38,898 bases of DNA from Bacteroidales bacterium (GTDB lineage: Bacteria > Bacteroidota > Bacteroidia > Bacteroidales > JACABE01): positions 1 through 38,898 of the forward strand of contig JAHEYQ010000045.1 in NCBI GenBank assembly GCA_023251515.1, read 5' to 3'. Shown here one piece after another: positions 31,451 through 38,898 of the stretch (positions are counted from its first letter, which is position 1; each line of letters opens with the position of its first letter). Under the pieces are notes generated by a model. That model was given only the letters and a program-made list of their open reading frames with translations. It did not search any database and was not told where the DNA came from. The position numbers and the translations under genes are program-made.

Positions 31451-33952
31451 ATGAAAAAGTTTATTTTTAGCTTTAGTTTAATTTTTATTTTTGCATTACT
31501 ACTGATTAATAATGTAAAGTCCCAATCCAATCAATATCTGGATTTTGATGGAGTTGACGACTGGGTAAATGCACCCAATGCCTCATCTTTAATTGCAAAT
31601 TCTAATGCCTTTTCGATGACAGGTTGGTTTTTTGATAACAACCTTAACTATGGTCAAGGCATGATGGGTTTCAGAACAGGAACCGAAGGATTTTATTTAA
31701 TAATTCTGAATAATGGTCAAATTGAATGTCGCTTTAGAAATGCTACAACCTTATTTGATTATAAAACACCGAATGGCACAGTAATTCCAAACGTATGGCA
31801 GCATTATGCATGGATTTACGATGGAAGCAATGTAAGATTATATCTAAATGGAAATCTGGTAGGTGGCGTAGCAGCTTCGGGTACAATTACCATGTCTGAC
31901 ATCGGATTTTCAATTGGAAAAAGTCCATTGAGCTCATTTAATTTTTATTACAATGGTCGCATTGACGAGGTTAGTGTATGGAATAAAGCACTAACAACCA
32001 CCGAATTGCAAAATATGATGCAAAATGAATTAACAGGATCTGAAACCGGATTAAAGTTGTATTACAAATTCAATCAGGGAGTTCCTGCAGGAAATAATGT
32101 GAGTATTACCAAACTTCAAACTGAAATAAATTCACCTGCATATGATGGAAATTTAACAGGTTTTGCAATGAGTGGAGCTACTTCAAATTTCAACGGAACT
32201 TTAAACACTACATTTCAGGCAATTTCATTTCCACAAATACCAACCAAATTAATCAGTGACCCAGCATTTACTTTAAATGCAACAGCAACTTCAGGCTTAG
32301 CTGTTTTTTATACTTTGGTTTCAGGACCTGCAAGTATAAATGGAAATACTGTAAGTTTAACAGGTGCAGGAACAGTTACAATCAGAGCATCGCAACCGGG
32401 AAATGCTCAATACGATTCTGCAGCTCCGGTTACCAATGTTTTTGATGTTGTAGATCCTACTCAAAATCTGCCAATTATTGAAGAACGTCATCCTTTGGCA
32501 GGGAATGTTTACATGTCAAGCTTAAGCAAAATTCAACTGGCAGCAAAAGCTAGTATTAATTATCCTAATATTTTCAGTGTTCAAAGTATAAAGTTCAAGA
32601 TAAACGGACAAACCATAAATGCAACTGATTATTCTAACGGACATTATACTGCATGGTGGCAACCAAGCAGTTTTGGCAATCATTCTATTGAAATAATTGC
32701 AACATCAAACATGGGAGCTACAGCATCAAAATTTGTAAATATTAATATACTGCAAAATTCTATTGACACATCAGTTGTAGCATTCAATAATGTTTTGATA
32801 AGTTCAAGCACACCTAATTCTGTAATAGTGGAAGGAAATCTGCCTTCATACTTAGGTGCTTATGATACCATACTAGCAACACTTCAGGTAAGTTGTCCTT
32901 CAGGTGGTTGCGGTGCATGGGATTATGTGGCAAGTGTTGATGCAATGAGCCACGAAGGCAATTGGTTTGAAATTATCAGATATATAACACCTTATGGCAC
33001 TCCCTGTACACACAAACTGAATGTAACCGATTATGCTTCTATTATCAACGGAAAAGTTACTTTTAGAGTAAATTGCGGTTCGCTGGATAATGGTTATTTA
33101 TATAAACTTACATTAGATTTCAAAGCTGGTACACCACCCCATATCTACAGTCAGGTAAGCCAGATATGGAAAAAAACTTATCAGTTTGGCGATATGGCAA
33201 ATCTGCAACCTGTTGAAACAGTAAACTATACATTCCCAACTGGAAGTCTGGAATCAAAACTTAAACTTATTTCAACCGGACATGGATGGGGAAATCTGAA
33301 TACATCAAATGCAGCTGAATTTTATAATGCAACACATAAAATTCAGGTAAATAATGCAAATACTTTTACACAAGCAAACTGGACCAGTTGCAATCCAAAT
33401 CCGGATAATTGTATGCCACAAAACGGAACATGGCAGTATAATCGTGCAGGATGGTGTCCTGGTTCAATAGCCAGACCATTTGATTTTAATATGACACCAT
33501 TTATTGCCAATAACAATATTTCGCTGAAATATATTTTCTACGAACAATATGTAGATCAATGTCATCCAAACAATCCATCATGTGTAACAGGCACTACCTG
33601 TACCGATTGTAATGATGGATTTAATCCACATCTGGTAGTAGCATGCAATCTGGTTAATTTCTTCGATACGCCACCTCCTACTCCATTAATGCAGGAAGTT
33701 GAAGAAAACGACAATTTTGGTGTATTGATTTACCCAAATCCTTCAAACGGCAAATTCAGTATCAATTCTAAAAACGGACCAGATTTAACTTATAATATTA
33801 CTGTATATAATTTAATAGGAAAAGTAATTAAAGAATCTGAATGGAATGGAGAATTAATTTCTCTGGATTTATCAAACGAGCCTAAAGGTATTTATTTGGT
33901 AAGAATAAGTTGCAAAGGCAAATCTTATACAAAAAAACTTATAATCAGGTAG
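31451..33952 (+). CDS. Secreted LamG and PNGase-F-like protein with T9SS sorting domain
   Basis: An 833-residue exported protein. Residues 1-25 are a signal peptide (FIFSFSLIFIFALLLINNVKSQ). Residues 26-215 form a LamG/concanavalin-A-like lectin domain (LDFDGVDDWVNAPN, FSMTGWFF, WQHYAWIYDGSNVRLYLNG, GRIDEVSVWNKAL). A short Ig-like module and a second beta domain (about 270-435) follow. Residues about 440-740 resemble the peptide-N-glycosidase F fold: GGCGAWDYVASV, WFEIIRYITPYGTPC, and a second half starting near VSQIWKKTYQFGD. Cysteines are frequent in this region, as for a periplasm-folded protein. The tail (IYPNPSNGKFSI, LIGKVI, PKGIYLVRI, KKLIIR) is a T9SS type A sorting domain. A glycan-cleaving role is possible but the active-site residues cannot be confirmed by eye. 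Confidence 0.8.
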   Translation: MKKFIFSFSLIFIFALLLINNVKSQSNQYLDFDGVDDWVNAPNASSLIANSNAFSMTGWFFDNNLNYGQGMMGFRTGTEGFYLIILNNGQIECRFRNATTLFDYKTPNGTVIPNVWQHYAWIYDGSNVRLYLNGNLVGGVAASGTITMSDIGFSIGKSPLSSFNFYYNGRIDEVSVWNKALTTTELQNMMQNELTGSETGLKLYYKFNQGVPAGNNVSITKLQTEINSPAYDGNLTGFAMSGATSNFNGTLNTTFQAISFPQIPTKLISDPAFTLNATATSGLAVFYTLVSGPASINGNTVSLTGAGTVTIRASQPGNAQYDSAAPVTNVFDVVDPTQNLPIIEERHPLAGNVYMSSLSKIQLAAKASINYPNIFSVQSIKFKINGQTINATDYSNGHYTAWWQPSSFGNHSIEIIATSNMGATASKFVNINILQNSIDTSVVAFNNVLISSSTPNSVIVEGNLPSYLGAYDTILATLQVSCPSGGCGAWDYVASVDAMSHEGNWFEIIRYITPYGTPCTHKLNVTDYASIINGKVTFRVNCGSLDNGYLYKLTLDFKAGTPPHIYSQVSQIWKKTYQFGDMANLQPVETVNYTFPTGSLESKLKLISTGHGWGNLNTSNAAEFYNATHKIQVNNANTFTQANWTSCNPNPDNCMPQNGTWQYNRAGWCPGSIARPFDFNMTPFIANNNISLKYIFYEQYVDQCHPNNPSCVTGTTCTDCNDGFNPHLVVACNLVNFFDTPPPTPLMQEVEENDNFGVLIYPNPSNGKFSINSKNGPDLTYNITVYNLIGKVIKESEWNGELISLDLSNEPKGIYLVRISCKGKSYTKKLIIR

Positions 33953-34008
33953 TTTGATATCCATTGAGACTTTCATAAAAAAAATTACTAAAAAGCTAGT
34001 TCAAAAAA

Positions 34009-34042
34009 AAACCTAACAGGCTTCAAAAAACCTGTTAGGTTT
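34009..34042. terminator. Hairpin terminator after the LamG/PNGase-like gene
   Basis: AAACCTAACAGG (34009-34020) and CCTGTTAGGTTT (34031-34042) form a perfect 12-bp stem with a 10-base loop, about 57 bases after the stop codon. Only three T residues follow on the plus strand, while a long A-run precedes it, so the strand with the classic T-run is the minus strand. It most likely ends the upstream gene anyway, since no minus-strand gene lies nearby. Confidence 0.7.
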
Positions 34043-34229
34043 ATAATCAACAGTTTAGAACCTAATTATTAAAATACGAAAAACATTTATATTTTATACA
34101 TTCATGCTAAATTGTGTAATCAACAGATAAAGTTTCACAACTTTTACCTTTAATAAAATTTTAATGATATTTTATTGAAAGTCTTTTTTCTTTTATTTTT
34201 AAAGTATTTAATTAAATCATTTAATTTTT

Positions 34230-37200
34230 ATGATAAAACGTTTATTCTTAATTGTTTTATTTCTGGCTTCAGCTTCTTTTCAATTACTTAAAGCACAGGA
34301 ATTAACAATAACAGGTACAATTACTTCTGCCGAAGATGGTTCGCCAATGCCATTTTTAACTGTAATGGTTAAAGGAACAACAAAAGGAACACAAACTGAT
34401 TTTGACGGGAAATACAGCTTAAAAAACATATCACCAACAGACACGCTAATATTCAGCTTTATAGGTTATGAAAGCAGAAAAGTTGCAGTTGGGAAACAAA
34501 GTATAATCAACATTAAATTAAATCCAAGCATCAGCACACTTAAAGAAGTAGTTGTTACAGCTTTGGGTGTAACCCGACAAACCAGAGAAGTGGGTTATTC
34601 AACCCAAAAAGTTGAAGGAAATGATATTCAGAAATCAGATGCATCCAATATTATGAGTGCTTTAAGCGGGAAATCTGCGGGAGTACAAATTGGCAATTCG
34701 GATGGAGTTGAAGGGGGTACAACCAGAATTACCATCAGAGGTAACAATAATATTTCAGGAAAAAATCAACCACTTATTGTAATAGATGGTGTGCCAATGG
34801 AAAACGATCCGGGTATGACTTCTGTAGGAAGAGGAAACGATTGGGGTTCAGCAATTAATAATGTAAATTCACAGGATATAGCAGATATAAATATTTTAAA
34901 AGGTGGAGCAGCATCAGCATTATATGGTTCAAGAGGTGCTAATGGTGTAATTTTAATAACCACAAAAAAAGGTAAAAAACAAAAAGGAATTGGAGTTTCT
35001 TACAATGCAAGTTACAAAATTACAACACCATACAGATATCGCGATATACAAACCAAATACGGTGGAGGGGCTCCGGTTTCATTTTCTGCACCAACTATGC
35101 GTTTCGACACCATCAATCCATTTCCCAATTTACAACATGCCGATAAGCTTATCATTAACCAGCAAGGACTTACATCTTCTACAACTGCAGAATTCGGATA
35201 TTATGGCTCAGCAGTATCGTGGGGAGCACCAATGCTCGGACAAACCGTTAGATGGTGGGATGGCAGCCTGAGAACTTGGTCGCCAAAAGAAAATTTACAA
35301 GAATTACCTTATAGAAATGGAAGTACTGTTAATCATAATGTTGCCATTGAAGGAGGAAATGACAAAGGTAGTTTCAGATTTTCTATAACGCGATTAGAGA
35401 ATGAGGCTATTGTTTATAATTCTGATTTCGACCAAACTACCATTAATATCAATTCAACATTAAAAGTATCTGACAAAGTAAATGTTGCAGTTACAGGTTC
35501 ATACCTAAATTATAACCGGTTAAACTCGCCTTCCTTGGGTGAATCGCAGAATTCATTCGGCAAAGGATTGTTATATTGCTGGCCCACAAGTTATCAGGGC
35601 GAAGATTATTACACATATCAGCTCGCTGACGGAACCAGAAATCCAAATACCGGATATCCATATGCTTACATCGATCAGTATATGTGGTGGAAATATTATA
35701 ACAACAATACCAATCTTGACAGAAATAAACTTTTAGGAGGATTTACAATAAATTACGAAATTACGCCATGGCTTAGTTTTACAGGCAGAAGCGGTATGGA
35801 TTTTCAATTGGACGAATATATTACAACACACAAACCATCAGACGTAGTTGGGCTGGAAAATGGCTATTATGCAAATTCATTAAGCCGCGACAGAAGCAAT
35901 AATAATGAATTTTTGTTTAGCTTTACAAAAGACAGTATTTTCAACTCAGACTTTAATTTTAAATTCAATTTCGGAGGTTCAAGCTGGGAAAGAAAAATTT
36001 ATGGAATAAATGGCAAATCAGGAACCTGGTATTTTCCAAATATGTACACTTTTTCAAATTATACACAAGCTCAACCAAATACCAGCATTACCGGTGATGA
36101 ATTATCAAAAATTGTTCCGGGCGAATACAACTGGAGAAAGCGGATAAATTCTTTTTATTCATTTGCCAATATTTCATATAAGAATTATATATTCATGGAG
36201 TTAACCGGCAGAAACGACTGGTCTTCAGCACTTCCTATTGACAATAATTCTTATTTTTATCCTTCAATGACTTTAAGTTTTATTCCAACAGAGGCTTTTG
36301 ATTTAAAACTTGATTGGCTGAGTTTTATGAAAATAAGAGGAGGCATTTCGCAAACCGCAACAGATATGGATCCATATCAAACTTCATTTATTTACAATTC
36401 AAGTCTTTTCGGAGGCAGTCAGTCTGCTGGTTTTCCTACTACAGTTCCTCCTATTGCACTGAAACCACAACGTGTAAATTCTTATGAAGGAGGTGCAAAT
36501 ATGGAATTCCTGAAAGGTAAAATAAGTCTTGATTTTACTTATTATTATGTATATTCATTTGATCAGATAATGACATTACCTATACCTTCTTCTTCCGGTG
36601 CTGGTTTTATACGTACCAACGAAGGAATACTGACAAACAGAGGTATCGAAATTATTTTGAATACTACACCCGTTAGCAACAAAGATTTTACTTTTAAAAC
36701 AGGATTAAATTTTTCGAGAAACAGAAATAAGGTAGAAAGTCTAGGAAAAAATGCTGAAACCTACGAAATTGCTGACATCTGGGGATTAAACGGACCCGCA
36801 ATGATATTACGTGCCGGCGAAGACTTCGGAACCATTTCCGGTTACGATTATGTGAGAGATGCAAACGGAAATCCGATTGTAAACGATGAAGGTACAAAAT
36901 ACCTGATTACACCAACCAGAGTCCCTATAGGTAACGCTTCTCCCAAATTTATAGGTGGCTGGACAACTCAGTTTAAATATAAAAACTTCACATTAAATAC
37001 TTTAATTGATACCAAATGGGGTGGGGATATTTATAGCGGAACTTATGTTACCAGTCTTCAAACTGGGCAAAGTCCTGAAACGCTCCTTGAAAGAGATGGT
37101 GGCGGGCTTCCATATACTGACCCGAATGGAGTTACAAGCAATATCGGAGTTATTTTACCCGGAGTTCATGCAGACGGTACTCCAAATACAACAGTGGTGC

Positions 37201-37520
37201 ATTATTATTATAAATATATGCCTAATGCAGGTGGTTGGGGCAAAATGCTTTCAACTCCCGGAATTCTGGAAAATACATGGGTAAAATGCAGGGAAATTTC
37301 ACTTTCTTATACTTTTGCATCTGATGTTATCAGAAAATCAAAAGTATTTCAGGAACTTACACTTTCTATTGTTGGCAGAGATTTATTTTATATTTATACT
37401 ACTTTACCCGATCATATTAATCCTGAAGGAATTCTGGGTGCAGGCGATGCACAAGGTTTCGAATGGGCTTCGATGCCGGGAACACGCTCTTTTTCATTTC
37501 AAATTAATGCCAAATTCTAA
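34230..37520 (+). CDS. SusC/RagA family TonB-linked outer membrane protein
   Basis: A 1096-residue TonB-dependent transporter that moves glycans or peptides across the outer membrane together with a SusD lipoprotein. Residues 1-22 are a signal peptide (ends LLKAQ). Residues 24-105 are the carboxypeptidase-regulatory-like beta domain (ITGTITSAEDGSPMPFLTVM, GTQTDFDGKYSL). The plug domain follows with the family signature LKEVVVTALGVTRQTREVGY, GNNNISGKNQPLIVIDGVPM, and ALYGSRGANGVILITTKKG near 230. The rest is the 22-strand barrel, ending in an aromatic F (FSFQINAKF). The SusD-like gene starts 19 bases after the stop. No sigma/anti-sigma or hybrid regulator is seen in the window, so the substrate is unknown. 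Confidence 0.95.
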   Translation: MIKRLFLIVLFLASASFQLLKAQELTITGTITSAEDGSPMPFLTVMVKGTTKGTQTDFDGKYSLKNISPTDTLIFSFIGYESRKVAVGKQSIINIKLNPSISTLKEVVVTALGVTRQTREVGYSTQKVEGNDIQKSDASNIMSALSGKSAGVQIGNSDGVEGGTTRITIRGNNNISGKNQPLIVIDGVPMENDPGMTSVGRGNDWGSAINNVNSQDIADINILKGGAASALYGSRGANGVILITTKKGKKQKGIGVSYNASYKITTPYRYRDIQTKYGGGAPVSFSAPTMRFDTINPFPNLQHADKLIINQQGLTSSTTAEFGYYGSAVSWGAPMLGQTVRWWDGSLRTWSPKENLQELPYRNGSTVNHNVAIEGGNDKGSFRFSITRLENEAIVYNSDFDQTTININSTLKVSDKVNVAVTGSYLNYNRLNSPSLGESQNSFGKGLLYCWPTSYQGEDYYTYQLADGTRNPNTGYPYAYIDQYMWWKYYNNNTNLDRNKLLGGFTINYEITPWLSFTGRSGMDFQLDEYITTHKPSDVVGLENGYYANSLSRDRSNNNEFLFSFTKDSIFNSDFNFKFNFGGSSWERKIYGINGKSGTWYFPNMYTFSNYTQAQPNTSITGDELSKIVPGEYNWRKRINSFYSFANISYKNYIFMELTGRNDWSSALPIDNNSYFYPSMTLSFIPTEAFDLKLDWLSFMKIRGGISQTATDMDPYQTSFIYNSSLFGGSQSAGFPTTVPPIALKPQRVNSYEGGANMEFLKGKISLDFTYYYVYSFDQIMTLPIPSSSGAGFIRTNEGILTNRGIEIILNTTPVSNKDFTFKTGLNFSRNRNKVESLGKNAETYEIADIWGLNGPAMILRAGEDFGTISGYDYVRDANGNPIVNDEGTKYLITPTRVPIGNASPKFIGGWTTQFKYKNFTLNTLIDTKWGGDIYSGTYVTSLQTGQSPETLLERDGGGLPYTDPNGVTSNIGVILPGVHADGTPNTTVVHYYYKYMPNAGGWGKMLSTPGILENTWVKCREISLSYTFASDVIRKSKVFQELTLSIVGRDLFYIYTTLPDHINPEGILGAGDAQGFEWASMPGTRSFSFQINAKF

Positions 37521-37539
37521 TTTTTAAAATTGTAAACAA

Positions 37540-38898
37540 ATGACTAACAAACTTATATATATTATCTCAATAATATTTTTCAGTTTCGCAATTATTTCAT
37601 GCGATAAGGATTTTGAAGAAATTAATAAGAATCCTGCCGATTTTACAACTGCCAGTGATGGTTCGCTGTTAAACAGTGTAATTAGCTCATTACAATTAGG
37701 TTGGGACGAACAGTTTTATATCAACAATGAAATATTATACAAACAAACCCAAATGGCCGCTTTGTTTAAAGAAGCCTGGGGAAATTCAACAATAGGTACG
37801 GAAAACATCTGGAAAAATTACTATAGCAATCTACCAAATATCAGAGAATTGCAACGCAGATTTGCCAATGCAACCCCCTCGCCTGCTTTGAATAATATGA
37901 ATGCAATGGTAAAAATTATTTTGGCTTACAAAACCTTTAAAGTTACAGACTTTTTTGGTGATATTCCTTATGCTGAAGCGGGTTATGGTTTTCAGGATGT
38001 GAGCAAATTGCGCCCAAAATTCGACAATCAGAGAAGCATCTATCTAAGCTTGCTTGAAGAATTGAAATGGGCAGACGAAAATATAAATACTGCTGCAACC
38101 GGAGAGCCATTTGCTACTTTCAAAACATTTGACAAATTGTTTTTCGGGGATATTACAAAATGGCGAAAATTTGCCAATTCCTTGCGATTGCGTTATGCCA
38201 TGAGGATTTATGATAAAGAACCTGCATTAGCATCACAGATAATCAGCGACATTATCAATAACAATAAACCGGTTTTGGAAGGCTGTAATTTTTCCGGTCC
38301 GGTTTTAGAAGTTGCTGCAATTTATCCCTATTTATGTTCATATAAAAACGAAAGTAAGATATGGTCGTTCAGAGAGCACAAAAATCTGAGATTGGGTTCT
38401 GTAATGTGGCATCAGCTTTCATCAAATGATAGCATTGACGGAAGCGGTATTTTTGATGCAAGAGCATATCTGTTTTTCGATACCAATAACGATAAAAAAT
38501 GGAAGGCTTATCCGCAGATTCCTAACGGAAATACTCCGGCAGAAAGTGGTGTGCCATACGAATCGCAGCGAAATTCGGCAGGTGGATATTTTATAAAAGG
38601 AAATAGTGTAAACAACTGTTTATTTTCACCATTTAATTATTTCTTAATCAGCGATGAAGATTATGTTCCTGATATTCTGATGACAGGAGCCGAAGTGCAT
38701 TTTCTGAAAGCCGAAGCCTATATGCGTGGAATTGGTGTTGTTCAGGATGAAGGTAATGCCAGCAACGAATATTTATCGGGAATACAGGCTTCGCTCACAT
38801 TCTGGAAGAACACCATGTCGAAAACCAGTTTATTACTGGATGGTTCAAAATTCGATACATTGGTAAAAATTCCTGCAACGTTGACACTCTTTGCTTTA
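37540..38898 (+). CDS. SusD/RagB family nutrient-binding outer membrane lipoprotein (partial)
   Basis: The open frame starts at the ATG at 37540 and runs to the window end with no stop (453 residues read), so the C-terminus is missing. A lipoprotein signal peptide ends FAIISC with the lipidated cysteine at C21, placing the protein on the outer membrane. Family hallmarks follow: DKDFEEINKNP just after the Cys, KVTDFFGDIPYAEA, KWRKFANSLRLRYAMRI, and GAEVHFLKAEAYMRG close to the right edge. It pairs with SusC: SusD caps the transporter and binds the ligand. The sequence matches the SusD-like branch often found without a carbohydrate operon, so the ligand is open. Confidence 0.92.
   Translation, partial: MTNKLIYIISIIFFSFAIISCDKDFEEINKNPADFTTASDGSLLNSVISSLQLGWDEQFYINNEILYKQTQMAALFKEAWGNSTIGTENIWKNYYSNLPNIRELQRRFANATPSPALNNMNAMVKIILAYKTFKVTDFFGDIPYAEAGYGFQDVSKLRPKFDNQRSIYLSLLEELKWADENINTAATGEPFATFKTFDKLFFGDITKWRKFANSLRLRYAMRIYDKEPALASQIISDIINNNKPVLEGCNFSGPVLEVAAIYPYLCSYKNESKIWSFREHKNLRLGSVMWHQLSSNDSIDGSGIFDARAYLFFDTNNDKKWKAYPQIPNGNTPAESGVPYESQRNSAGGYFIKGNSVNNCLFSPFNYFLISDEDYVPDILMTGAEVHFLKAEAYMRGIGVVQDEGNASNEYLSGIQASLTFWKNTMSKTSLLLDGSKFDTLVKIPATLTLFAL

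Noticed and set aside
1..38898. tRNA, rRNA, transposase or integrase genes
   Set aside because: No cloverleaf-like arms with conserved GGTTCRANNCC in a tRNA context were seen (the GGTTCGA in the 42-bp units is part of a simple dyad), and no transposase or integrase motifs occur in any frame.

Overview
The window is AT-rich, tightly coded Bacteroidota DNA. The sequence evidence is: a giant PKD/Ig-repeat surface protein with a gliding-motility C-terminal domain next to a PorP/SprF-family gene; a C-terminal sorting domain typical of the type IX secretion system (T9SS); a SusC/SusD pair; a DUF4290 gene next to murA; and repeated matches to the Bacteroidota -7 promoter consensus TAnnTTTG. The mevalonate genes and the short arginine-decarboxylase-like gene fit an environmental Bacteroidota lineage better than a gut Bacteroides, but I cannot name a genus.

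Layout. 1-608: leader region with possible promoters. 609-12416: SprB-like 3570-residue adhesin plus PorP/SprF partner. 12417-13082: gene remnant, then the leader of the next gene. 13083-15534: polyamine-type pair (arginine/carboxyspermidine-type decarboxylase, deoxyhypusine-synthase-like protein). 15535-16196: terminator, a 43-bp tandem array, then the pcrA promoter. 16197-18497: UvrD/PcrA helicase. 18770-21427: DUF4290 protein, MurA and a small membrane protein, likely co-transcribed. 21428-22289: a 42-bp tandem array and an octamer array. 22290-27629: mevalonate-pathway operon (type 2 IPP isomerase, class II HMG-CoA reductase, GYDIA-type GHMP kinase, diphosphomevalonate decarboxylase, mevalonate kinase). 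27816-31209 (minus strand): a secreted FISUMP-domain protein and a 2-oxoacid dehydrogenase E2. 31451-33952: a secreted LamG plus PNGase-F-like protein with a T9SS tail. 34230-38898: SusC and the start of SusD, cut by the window end.

How the genes fit together. The adhesin is probably exported by the T9SS with its SprF-type partner. The mevalonate operon covers every step from HMG-CoA to DMAPP except a classical phosphomevalonate kinase, and the unassigned GHMP kinase sits exactly where that enzyme is missing. The most unusual points are this kinase, the four-copy 873-bp repeat in the adhesin, the two unrelated 42/43-bp dyad-containing arrays, the matching octamer arrays, and a possible attenuator before the decarboxylase gene. 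No tRNA, rRNA, CRISPR or transposase was found.
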